A DNA stretch of 10,847 nucleotides from Gammaproteobacteria bacterium (GTDB taxonomy: Bacteria > Pseudomonadota > Gammaproteobacteria > Xanthomonadales > Wenzhouxiangellaceae), in contig PWWM01000088.1 of the NCBI GenBank assembly GCA_003561495.1, positions 1-10,847 of the forward strand. Direction: 5' to 3'. Positions 1 to 5,399 of this stretch are shown in pieces. Under the pieces are notes generated by a model. The model was given only the letters and a program-made list of their open reading frames with translations, ran no database searches and had not been told where the DNA came from. The translations under genes were made by a program, and so were the position numbers. Position 1 is the first letter of the stretch, and each line of letters begins with the position of its first letter.

Positions 1-744
1 CTGGTCGCGAAATACGGCGCCAAGGGGCTTGCCTGGATGAAGGTCAACCAGGCTGATGGCGGGCTGGACGGTGTGCAATCCCCCATCGCCAAGTTCCTGA
101 CCGGCGAGGCCGTGGCCGGCATTCTGCAAGCCACCGAGGCCGGCGACGGCGACCTGCTGTTTTTCGGGGCCGGCCTCAAATCCGATGTGGCTGCGTTCAT
201 GGGCGCCCTGCGACTGCAGGTCGGCCGGGACTTCGAGCTGGTCGAGGAGGGCTGGAAGCCGCTGTGGGTGGTCGACTTTCCAATGTTCGAGTTCGATGCC
301 GAAGACCAGCGCTACTATGCCCTGCATCATCCCTTCACGGCCCCGGCCGCGGCCGATGCCGCAGCCTTGCTGGCCGACCCGGCCCATGCCCTGTCACGCG
401 GCTATGACATGGTGCTCAACGGCGCCGAGATCGGTGGTGTCTCCATTCGTATCCATGACCCGAAACTTCAGCAAGCGGTCTTTGACATTCTTGGCATGGA
501 CGAGGATGAGGCAAAGGCGCGATTTGGCTTTCTGCTCGAAGCCTTGCGCTACGGCTGCCCGCCGCACGGCGGCATCGCTTTCGGTATTGACCGGATTGCC
601 GCCCTCATGGCCGGTGAGGATTCGATTCGGGAAGTCATTGCCTTTCCCAAGACCACCACCGCGGCCTGTCCGCTGACCGGGGCGCCGGCCGATGTGGACG
701 CCGCACAGCTCGACGAGCTGCGCCTGCAGATACGCAAGACCTGA
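1..744 (+). CDS. aspS: Aspartyl-tRNA synthetase, C-terminal part (5' end outside the window)
   Basis: This class II synthetase charges tRNA-Asp with aspartate in the cytoplasm. The frame is open from base 1, so 247 C-terminal residues are visible out of the family's usual 580-600 or so. The first quarter (AKGLAWMKV onward) is the end of the GAD insertion domain. The catalytic core then resumes with the family signature YYALHHPFTAP (near 313-345), followed by YDMVLNGAEIGG and SIRIH (near 403-456). Class II motif 3, HGGIAFGIDRIAAL, starts near base 565 and carries the ATP-binding arginine. The tail IAFPKTTTAACPLTGAP is typical of bacterial AspRS. One small oddity is EIGGVS where most family members have GGGS. 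The gene ends in TGA at 742-744 and is followed by a REP-like hairpin. Whether it is a discriminating or non-discriminating enzyme cannot be told from this part. Confidence 0.97.
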   Translation: MVAKYGAKGLAWMKVNQADGGLDGVQSPIAKFLTGEAVAGILQATEAGDGDLLFFGAGLKSDVAAFMGALRLQVGRDFELVEEGWKPLWVVDFPMFEFDAEDQRYYALHHPFTAPAAADAAALLADPAHALSRGYDMVLNGAEIGGVSIRIHDPKLQQAVFDILGMDEDEAKARFGFLLEALRYGCPPHGGIAFGIDRIAALMAGEDSIREVIAFPKTTTAACPLTGAPADVDAAQLDELRLQIRKT

Positions 745-752
745 GGCCAGGG

Positions 753-776
753 GTAGGTCGGGGCTACGTCCCCGAC
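753..776 (+). repeat. REP-like element: GTAG tetranucleotide plus perfect 7-bp hairpin
   Basis: GTAG at 753-756 is followed directly by the arm GTCGGGG (757-763), a six-base loop (764-769) and the exact complementary arm CCCCGAC (770-776). A short GTAG or GTGG head before a GC-rich palindrome is the known hallmark of repetitive extragenic palindromes mobilised by REP-associated tyrosine transposases (RAYTs). It sits 8 bp after the aspS stop codon, where REPs commonly lie. No RAYT gene is in this window and only one copy is seen here. It has no T-tract, so a classic intrinsic terminator is unlikely, although the hairpin could protect the aspS mRNA 3' end. Confidence 0.6.
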
Positions 777-813
777 GGGCACCGTTCAATCCACCCCCAC
801 CGGGTGCGATTGA

Positions 814-841
814 GGAGTCAGGATTCAGGGGTCAGGGATCA
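814..841 (+). repeat. Four degenerate tandem heptamers (GGRNTCA), overlapping the end of the hydrolase gene
   Basis: Four consecutive seven-base units read GGAGTCA, GGATTCA, GGGGTCA and GGGATCA with no spacer. They match, in another register, the GGTCAGA heptamer that is perfectly repeated at 5202-5278 (GAGGTCA when rotated). The array runs into the 3' end of the minus-strand hydrolase gene, whose stop codon (832-834) lies inside it. It looks like a decayed copy of the same dispersed heptamer family. Confidence 0.6.
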
Positions 842-1458
842 AGGGCGAAGTGGCCATGATGCAGAAACGAGGCGATGGCTTCTGCGACCGGTCCGGCCAG
901 CACCAGTCCGGTATGTGATACCGGCAAGTGCAGGGTGTCGGTGGCGTCGTCGAGCAGAGTTTCGGACACTGCAATCGTGCCGTCATGCGGTTTTTCCAGG
1001 TTTTCAATCACCCGCCCCAGGCCAACGCCGCTGGTGCCGGCAATGATCCCCGTTTCCCGTCCCTGCGGCGTCCTGTAAAAGCTGCGTTCCAGCCCTGATC
1101 GGGCTTCGCCGATCAACGGCCGGGCAGCCTTGATCTCGACCATGCGACTGGCCACGCTCGAGCCACGCACCGGAGACCCCAGCAGGACGATCCGACCGGG
1201 CGGTAGATCATCGAATCGATCGAACAGATGCATGATCACCAGGCCGCCCAGGCTGTGCCCGACAAAATCGATCTGGTCGGTTTCCAGTTCACGGACAAAG
1301 CGGTACAGGGCTTGCGCATTGGCCTTGACCGACCGGCTCAGGGTCGGGTAACCAAAGCGGTGGCATTCAAGCCCGAGCCGCTCCAGCCGCAGCGCCAGCA
1401 GGCTCATGCTCATCGGCCCGTACCAGAGCCCGTGCACCAGAACCACCTGGCGACTCAT
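832..1458 (-). CDS. Small alpha/beta hydrolase, lipase/PGAP1-like
   Basis: A 208-residue alpha/beta-hydrolase fold protein, probably a cytoplasmic esterase or lipase-like enzyme of unknown substrate. The oxyanion region is VLVHGLWYGP (residues 6-15). The nucleophile elbow is GHSLGG with Ser69. The acid is probably Asp159 in PHDGTIAVSET, and the catalytic His is probably His182 in SHTGLV, so a complete triad is present in the usual order. No signal peptide or membrane segment is evident. The frame is open up to 1515, which would add 19 residues. I prefer ATG at 1456-1458 because the fold's first beta-strand (RQVVLVHG) begins right after it, as in short members of the family, and a weak GGA lies upstream. 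The C-terminus (FALDP) is encoded partly by the heptamer array at 814-841. Divergent from hsp20 and convergent with aspS; substrate not predictable. Confidence 0.85.
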   Translation of the reverse strand: MSRQVVLVHGLWYGPMSMSLLALRLERLGLECHRFGYPTLSRSVKANAQALYRFVRELETDQIDFVGHSLGGLVIMHLFDRFDDLPPGRIVLLGSPVRGSSVASRMVEIKAARPLIGEARSGLERSFYRTPQGRETGIIAGTSGVGLGRVIENLEKPHDGTIAVSETLLDDATDTLHLPVSHTGLVLAGPVAEAIASFLHHGHFALDP

Positions 1459-1649
1459 TGGCTTTGTTCCAGGTCTTTCATTCCATGGATGGTAACCGAA
1501 TGTATCAAAGGCCAAAGGGTTACTGATTAGCGTCGTGTCTCAGTGCTCGGGCTTGGTTACGGTCAAAGCCGTCCTCGGGCGGTGAATTCCGCTTCAGTTC
1601 GACGCGGTGGCGAGGCCTTCAGCGAAATCCACACTGCGGCTGAATGCGA

Positions 1650-1676
1650 TTTACATACCTGCCGGGTTAATAAAAT
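1650..1676 (+). promoter_or_regulatory. Possible weak sigma70-type promoter upstream of hsp20
   Basis: TTTACA (1650-1655) and TAAAAT (1671-1676) each match five of six consensus bases. The spacer is only 15 bp, shorter than the optimum of 17. It lies just upstream of the better sigma32-like promoter and could give basal transcription of the same gene. This rests on motif match only. Confidence 0.25.
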
Positions 1677-1704
1677 GGGGGCAGGAGTCAAGGGGCAACC
1701 TTTT

Positions 1705-1733
1705 CTTGAACCAGAAGCCATCGGTACCCATTT
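1705..1733 (+). promoter_or_regulatory. Sigma32 (RpoH)-type heat-shock promoter of the hsp20 gene
   Basis: CTTGAAC (1705-1711) is followed after 14 bp by ACCCATTT (1726-1733). The proteobacterial RpoH consensus is CTTGAAA, 13-15 bp, CCCCATNT, so both boxes agree closely and the spacing is right. A transcript starting about 7 bp downstream would have a leader of about 25 nt that includes the hsp20 ribosome binding site. The leader is too short for a typical ROSE-type RNA thermometer, so control is probably at transcription by RpoH. The match to a known consensus next to a heat-shock gene makes this a well-supported call, though no experiment backs it here. Confidence 0.8.
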
Positions 1734-1751
1734 TCAGGATAGGGCAAAAGG

Positions 1752-1759
1752 TAAGGAGG
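1752..1759 (+). promoter_or_regulatory. Strong Shine-Dalgarno site that fixes the hsp20 start
   Basis: TAAGGAGG is a near-perfect anti-16S match and ends 5 bp before ATG 1765. The frame is open 74 codons further upstream to 1543, but that extension would run through the promoter and has no comparable ribosome site, so 1765 is the real start. Confidence 0.85.
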
Positions 1760-1764
1760 AGAAC

Positions 1765-2283
1765 ATGAACCTGCAAAAGCTCAGTCCATGGAACTGGTTC
1801 AAACGCGAGGAGAATGAAGGCGCTCGTTCCGGGGAATTGCTGCCGGCCGAGAAGCAGCATGACCCGCTTGCGCGCATGCATCAGGAAATGGATCGGTTGT
1901 TCGAGGGCTTCTTTGGCGCGCGGCGCTGGCCGGAGTTTGATAAGGACCTGCTGCTCAAACCCAGTGTCGATATTGCCGAGTCGAAAAAGGCTTATCGCGT
2001 TTCGATTGAAGTGCCGGGTGTCGATGAACAGGACATTGACCTGACCATACAGGGCGATTCACTGATTGTTTCCGGTGAGAAAAAGCAGGAGTCGGAAGAC
2101 GATGAAGATGGTTTTCACCGGGTGGAGCGTCGCTATGGCAGCTTCCGGCGCATCCTGAGCCTGCCGACCGATGCCGATGCCGAAGGCATCAAGGCCCGAT
2201 TCAAGAACGGCGTGTTGAAGATCACCATTCCGCGTTCGGGCGAGACGGCCGGCGGAGCCAAGCGCATCGAGATTGGCAAGTAA
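1765..2283 (+). CDS. Hsp20 / alpha-crystallin family small heat-shock protein
   Basis: A 172-residue ATP-independent holdase chaperone that binds unfolding proteins in the cytoplasm and forms large oligomers. Residues 1-65 are a variable N-terminal arm with PLARMHQEMDRLFEGFF (34-50), typical of class A bacterial Hsp20. The alpha-crystallin domain covers about 66-157, beginning LLKPSVDIAE and VEVPGV-like (IEVPGVDEQDI), and ending with the hallmark A-x4-G-V-L (A144, G149, V150, L151) before KITIP. The C-terminal I-x-I anchor is I168-E-I170, used for oligomer assembly. All expected parts are present and the length is normal. It has its own RpoH-type promoter and a strong ribosome site, and no partner gene in an operon. 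A heptamer fold-back element follows directly after the stop. Confidence 0.95.
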   Translation: MNLQKLSPWNWFKREENEGARSGELLPAEKQHDPLARMHQEMDRLFEGFFGARRWPEFDKDLLLKPSVDIAESKKAYRVSIEVPGVDEQDIDLTIQGDSLIVSGEKKQESEDDEDGFHRVERRYGSFRRILSLPTDADAEGIKARFKNGVLKITIPRSGETAGGAKRIEIGK

Positions 2284-2289
2284 GAGGAG

Positions 2290-2348
2290 ATGGTCAAGAG
2301 ATCAGGGGTCCGGAATTTCCGACCTCTGACCTCTGACCACAGACCTCG
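2290..2348. repeat. Heptamer fold-back element between hsp20 and the aminopeptidase gene
   Basis: The right half is four tandem heptamers GACCTCT, GACCTCT, GACCACA, GACCTCG (2321-2348), which on the other strand are the AGAGGTC family seen at 5202-5278. The left half (2290-2311) has the same family in the opposite orientation (ATGGTCA, GAGATCA, GGGGTCC). The halves meet at the near-palindrome CGGAATTTCCG (2311-2321). The transcript could fold into a stem of about 11 bp from 2302-2313 against 2319-2329, with one bulged C and one G-U pair. No T-run follows closely, so it is not a standard intrinsic terminator, but it may end or stabilise the hsp20 mRNA. Confidence 0.6.
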
Positions 2349-2396
2349 GCTCTTGCTGGGTTATCCTATCGGCTGGTTTTTTCGACGGCACTGATC

Positions 2397-3758
2397 ATGT
2401 ATACCGAACCTTCGAGCGCTGCAATTCCCATTTTTTCACTGGACAAGGATCAATTGTCCGGTTGGCTGAGCAAGGCCGGGGAGAGCCAGCAGCGCTGGGT
2501 TCGGGGTAGCGGCTTCATGGCCGGTGCGGGGACCCATTTGCTGGTGCCTGACGCAGAGGGAGGCATTGCCTGTGTTCTGGCTGGTCGAACGGATTCGGAG
2601 CGCCTTTGGGCGCTGGCGCACTTGCCGACGGTGTTACCCGAGGGTCGTTACCAATTGCATTCGGACTGGACGACCGACGAGCAGGCCAGGGCACTGATTG
2701 GCTGGGGTCTGGGCTGCTACCGATTTGATCGTTACAAGGACCAGGAGCCCCATGGGGCCAGCCTGGTTGTGCCCGACTCCATCCGCACCGAAGTCAAGGC
2801 CCTGGTCGAGTGCTCAACCATGGTTCGCGACCTGGTCAATACGCCTGCCCTGGATCTTGGGCCCGCCGAATTGGCTGGCGAGGCCGAGTCCCTGGCCCAG
2901 GCCCACCAGGCCGATTTCACCGTCATTCAGGGCAAGCAACTAGAGCGGGAATTCCCGGCCATTCATGTGGTCGGTCAGGCCTCCAGCCGGCCCCCCTGTC
3001 TGATTCGCTTGCAGTGGGGAGATCCGGATGCGCCGCCACTGGCGCTGGTGGGCAAGGGCGTGGTGTTCGACTCCGGTGGTCTGGACATCAAGCCGGGTTC
3101 GGGCATGGTATTGATGAAAAAGGACATGGGTGGCGCAGCTCATGTACTGGGCCTGGCAAGGTTGATCATGACCCTGGGACTGAAGGTTAACTTGCGCGTC
3201 TACATCCCGGCGGTGGAAAACGCCATTTCCGGCAATGCCTATCGGCCGTCCGACATTATTCGCACTCGCAAGGGCACGACGGTGGAAATCGGCAATACCG
3301 ATGCTGAGGGACGAGTCGTGCTTTCCGATGCTCTCACCCTGGCCTGCGAGGAGGGCGCTGAGCGGATCATTGATTTTGCCACCTTGACCGGCGCGGCGCG
3401 CGTCGCCCTGGGTGAGGATCTGCCGCCGATTTATGCGCGTGACCAGGCGGCTGCACGCACTATCCAGGATCTGTCATTTGCCTGCGAGGATCCACTCTGG
3501 CACATGCCCTTGCATGAACCCTATCGCGCGCTGATTCAGCCGGCCATTGCCGACCTGTCCAATTCCGGCACCAGTCGTTTTGGGGGCAGCCTGACTGCGG
3601 CCCTGTTTCTGGATCACTTTGTCGACTCGAAACTGGACTGGTTTCACCTGGATATCTATGCATGGAATCTTGGCGACCGGCCGGGTCGTCCCGCCGGTGG
3701 CGAGGCGCAGGGATTGCGTGCCATGTGGGGCTGGCTGAAGACGACTTATGGTCAGTGA
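2397..3758 (+). CDS. M17 leucyl aminopeptidase family protein
   Basis: A 453-residue two-metal (zinc/manganese) aminopeptidase that releases N-terminal residues from peptides in the cytoplasm. M17 enzymes are usually hexamers. An N-terminal regulatory-type domain covers about 1-135, followed by the catalytic domain with NTPALDLGP at 148-156. The core GKGVVFDSGGLDIKPG supplies metal ligands Lys220 and Asp225 and catalytic Lys232. KKDMGGAA supplies Asp243. The family signature NTDAEGRVVLSDAL (300-312) supplies Asp302, Glu304 and catalytic Arg306. By comparison with E. coli PepA no active-site residue is missing. The sequence is closer to the shorter PepB-like branch than to the roughly 500-residue PepA, but I would not fix a symbol. 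No clear Shine-Dalgarno precedes ATG 2397, which is the first ATG of the frame. Confidence 0.93.
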   Translation: MYTEPSSAAIPIFSLDKDQLSGWLSKAGESQQRWVRGSGFMAGAGTHLLVPDAEGGIACVLAGRTDSERLWALAHLPTVLPEGRYQLHSDWTTDEQARALIGWGLGCYRFDRYKDQEPHGASLVVPDSIRTEVKALVECSTMVRDLVNTPALDLGPAELAGEAESLAQAHQADFTVIQGKQLEREFPAIHVVGQASSRPPCLIRLQWGDPDAPPLALVGKGVVFDSGGLDIKPGSGMVLMKKDMGGAAHVLGLARLIMTLGLKVNLRVYIPAVENAISGNAYRPSDIIRTRKGTTVEIGNTDAEGRVVLSDALTLACEEGAERIIDFATLTGAARVALGEDLPPIYARDQAAARTIQDLSFACEDPLWHMPLHEPYRALIQPAIADLSNSGTSRFGGSLTAALFLDHFVDSKLDWFHLDIYAWNLGDRPGRPAGGEAQGLRAMWGWLKTTYGQ

Positions 3759-3825
3759 TATCGAGTCTGCTCCGTAATCACGGCGCATCGATCGTGCGGG
3801 TTGGCATCCAGAACTGCCGGCGTCC

Positions 3826-5169
3826 GTGAAACAGCAGGCGCCCCTGGGCCATGAAATCCGGCGGACCCTGATCCTGGCCGGGCCGCTGGTGGTCGGGCAA
3901 CTGACCAACTTCGGCATGAACTTCGTCGATACCGTCATGGCCGGACGCCTGGGTGCTCTGGACCTGGGGGCGATTGCGGTCGGGTCATCGATCTGGGCAG
4001 CCGGTTTTCTGTTCGTGCTGGGTGTGTTACTGGCTGTTTCGGCCACCGTATCGCAATTGGATGGCGCTGGACGACGCAAGCAGGCCGGAGAGTTCACGCG
4101 CCAGGCCCTGTGGTTGTCGCTGGCGCTGGCGCTGATGCTGTTCATTGCCGTTCGCAGCAGTGGCGCATTGATGGGCTGGATTGGCGTCGACGAGGAGGTG
4201 GCATCACTTTCGTTGCGCTACCTGCAGGCGATCAGTTGGGGTGCGCCGGCACTGTGCGCTTTGCTGGTACTGAGGTTTTTTTCCGAGGGCACTGGCTATA
4301 CACGCCCGACCATGTATATCGGTGTGCTGGGGATACTGGTCAACATACCGCTGAACTATGTGCTGATGTTCGGCAAGCTGGGCATGCCGGCCCTGGGCGC
4401 GGTGGGCTGTGGCTGGGCCACGGCCATTGTGTTCTGGCTGCAATTGCTGGCCCTGGCCGTATGGATCGGCTGGCGACCGCGATACCGGCCTTATGCCTTG
4501 TATGAACGTCTGAGCTGGCCCAATCGAATGGAAATCGCCGCCCTGCTCAAGCTCGGCTTGCCGATCGGTGTCATGATCTTTCTCGAAGGCGGTCTGTTCG
4601 TTGGCACGGCGCTGTTGATCGGCACTCTGGGTCCGCTGCCGGTGGCTGCCCACCAGGTGGCGATGAACTATGCGGGACTGATGTATATGGTGCCGGTCGG
4701 ACTGGCCGGAGCCATCACGGTACGGGTCGGCAATGCCATTGGTCGCGGTGATCCGGAGGGCGCCCGACGTGCTGGACAGGTGGGCATGGGCATCGCACTG
4801 GTCTTCGGGATGATTTCGGCAACCATCATGCTGCTGTTTCCGCAATGGATCGTCGCCATGTATACCAGCGATTCGGAAGTCGTCAGCCTGGCCGTCAGTC
4901 TTCTGTTTCTGGCCGCCATCTTTCAACTGGCTGACGCCTTGCAGGGCTCGGCCGCGGGCGCCTTGCGCGGCCTGAAGGATTCGCGCATTCCCATGATCTA
5001 CTGCGTGATCGCCTACTGGGTCATTGGACTCCCATTGGGCGGCTATCTGACCTTCCGCGCTGATCTCGGCCCGGCCGGCATGTGGATTGGCATCATCGTC
5101 GGCTTGACCCTGGCCGCCCTCATGCTCAGCACCCGCTTCCAAAGAATCAGCCAACCGAAAGCCCCCTGA
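3826..5169 (+). CDS. MATE family multidrug efflux transporter, NorM type
   Basis: A 447-residue inner-membrane antiporter expected to expel cationic drugs or metabolites in exchange for Na+ or H+. About 12 hydrophobic segments are arranged as two similar six-helix halves, the normal MATE layout and length. The opening GPLVVGQLTNFGMNFVDTVMAGRLG (19-43) is the characteristic first helix with Asp35. The second half opens with LGLPIGVMIFLEGGLFVGTALL, including the conserved helix-7 Glu. The segment FQLADALQGSAAGALRGLKDSRIP is the usual signature near helix 10, with the conserved Asp. The start is GTG at 3826, since no in-frame ATG lies near upstream and the N-terminus KQQAPLGHEIRRTLILAGP fits the family. 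No good ribosome site is seen. It lies 67 bp after the aminopeptidase gene and may be co-transcribed. The actual substrate cannot be predicted. Confidence 0.93.
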   Translation: MKQQAPLGHEIRRTLILAGPLVVGQLTNFGMNFVDTVMAGRLGALDLGAIAVGSSIWAAGFLFVLGVLLAVSATVSQLDGAGRRKQAGEFTRQALWLSLALALMLFIAVRSSGALMGWIGVDEEVASLSLRYLQAISWGAPALCALLVLRFFSEGTGYTRPTMYIGVLGILVNIPLNYVLMFGKLGMPALGAVGCGWATAIVFWLQLLALAVWIGWRPRYRPYALYERLSWPNRMEIAALLKLGLPIGVMIFLEGGLFVGTALLIGTLGPLPVAAHQVAMNYAGLMYMVPVGLAGAITVRVGNAIGRGDPEGARRAGQVGMGIALVFGMISATIMLLFPQWIVAMYTSDSEVVSLAVSLLFLAAIFQLADALQGSAAGALRGLKDSRIPMIYCVIAYWVIGLPLGGYLTFRADLGPAGMWIGIIVGLTLAALMLSTRFQRISQPKAP

Positions 5170-5201
5170 CCCTGATTCGACTGCCGGTTTTCGGGCTCAT
5201 G

Positions 5202-5278
5202 GGTCAGAGGTCAGTGGTCAGAGGTCAGAGGTCAGAGGTCAGAGGTCAGAGGTCAGAGGTCAGAGGTCAGAGGTCAGA
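5202..5278 (+). repeat. Tandem array of 11 heptamers, unit GGTCAGA
   Basis: Eleven head-to-tail copies of GGTCAGA fill 77 bp with a single deviation, unit 2 reading GGTCAGT. It begins 33 bp after the MATE stop and ends about 120 bp before the sppA start. Because 7 is not a multiple of 3, the array cycles through all reading frames every 21 bp and happens to stay open in the sppA frame. That creates a false N-terminal extension of sppA (repeating RGQRSEV). The near-perfect identity of the units suggests recent expansion, for example by slipped-strand replication. Confidence 0.95.
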
Positions 5279-5282
5279 CCAC

Positions 5283-5317
5283 CGTCTCCCGTCTCCCGTC
5301 TCCCGTCTCCCGTCTCC
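5283..5317 (+). repeat. Tandem array of 5 heptamers, unit CGTCTCC
   Basis: Five perfect head-to-tail copies of CGTCTCC lie just 4 bp after the GGTCAGA array. The unit length is the same but the sequence is different: GGAGACG on the other strand. The two arrays together form a 116-bp composite block between the MATE gene and sppA. Confidence 0.95.
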
Positions 5318-5340
5318 TCGCCCCCATGACCAACGGCACA

Positions 5341-5370
5341 TTGCCCCCTTCACCCCGCAACCCCTAAAAT
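5341..5370 (+). promoter_or_regulatory. Possible sigma70-type promoter of sppA
   Basis: TTGCCC (5341-5346, four of six matches) and TAAAAT (5365-5370, five of six) are separated by 18 bp and lie about 30 bp before the sppA ATG. They are just downstream of the heptamer block. This is a motif match only; sppA could also be read from upstream. Confidence 0.35.
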
Positions 5371-5399
5371 GGCATCTTGGTACTTACTGTGACTTTCCT

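Noticed and set aside
1543..1764. 74-codon upstream extension of hsp20
   Set aside because: It runs through the RpoH-type promoter, and the strong ribosome site points to ATG 1765.
4204..5154. 316-codon open frame on the minus strand opposite the MATE gene
   Set aside because: Low-complexity antisense shadow, lacking any motif or ribosome site.
5202..5317. CRISPR array
   Set aside because: The units are 7 bp and directly contiguous, with no spacers and no cas genes.
5082..5399. Long in-frame upstream extension of sppA (106 codons)
   Set aside because: It overlaps the end of the MATE gene and is translated mostly from heptamer repeats, giving repeated RGQRSEV. The real SppA N-terminus with its membrane anchor starts at 5400.
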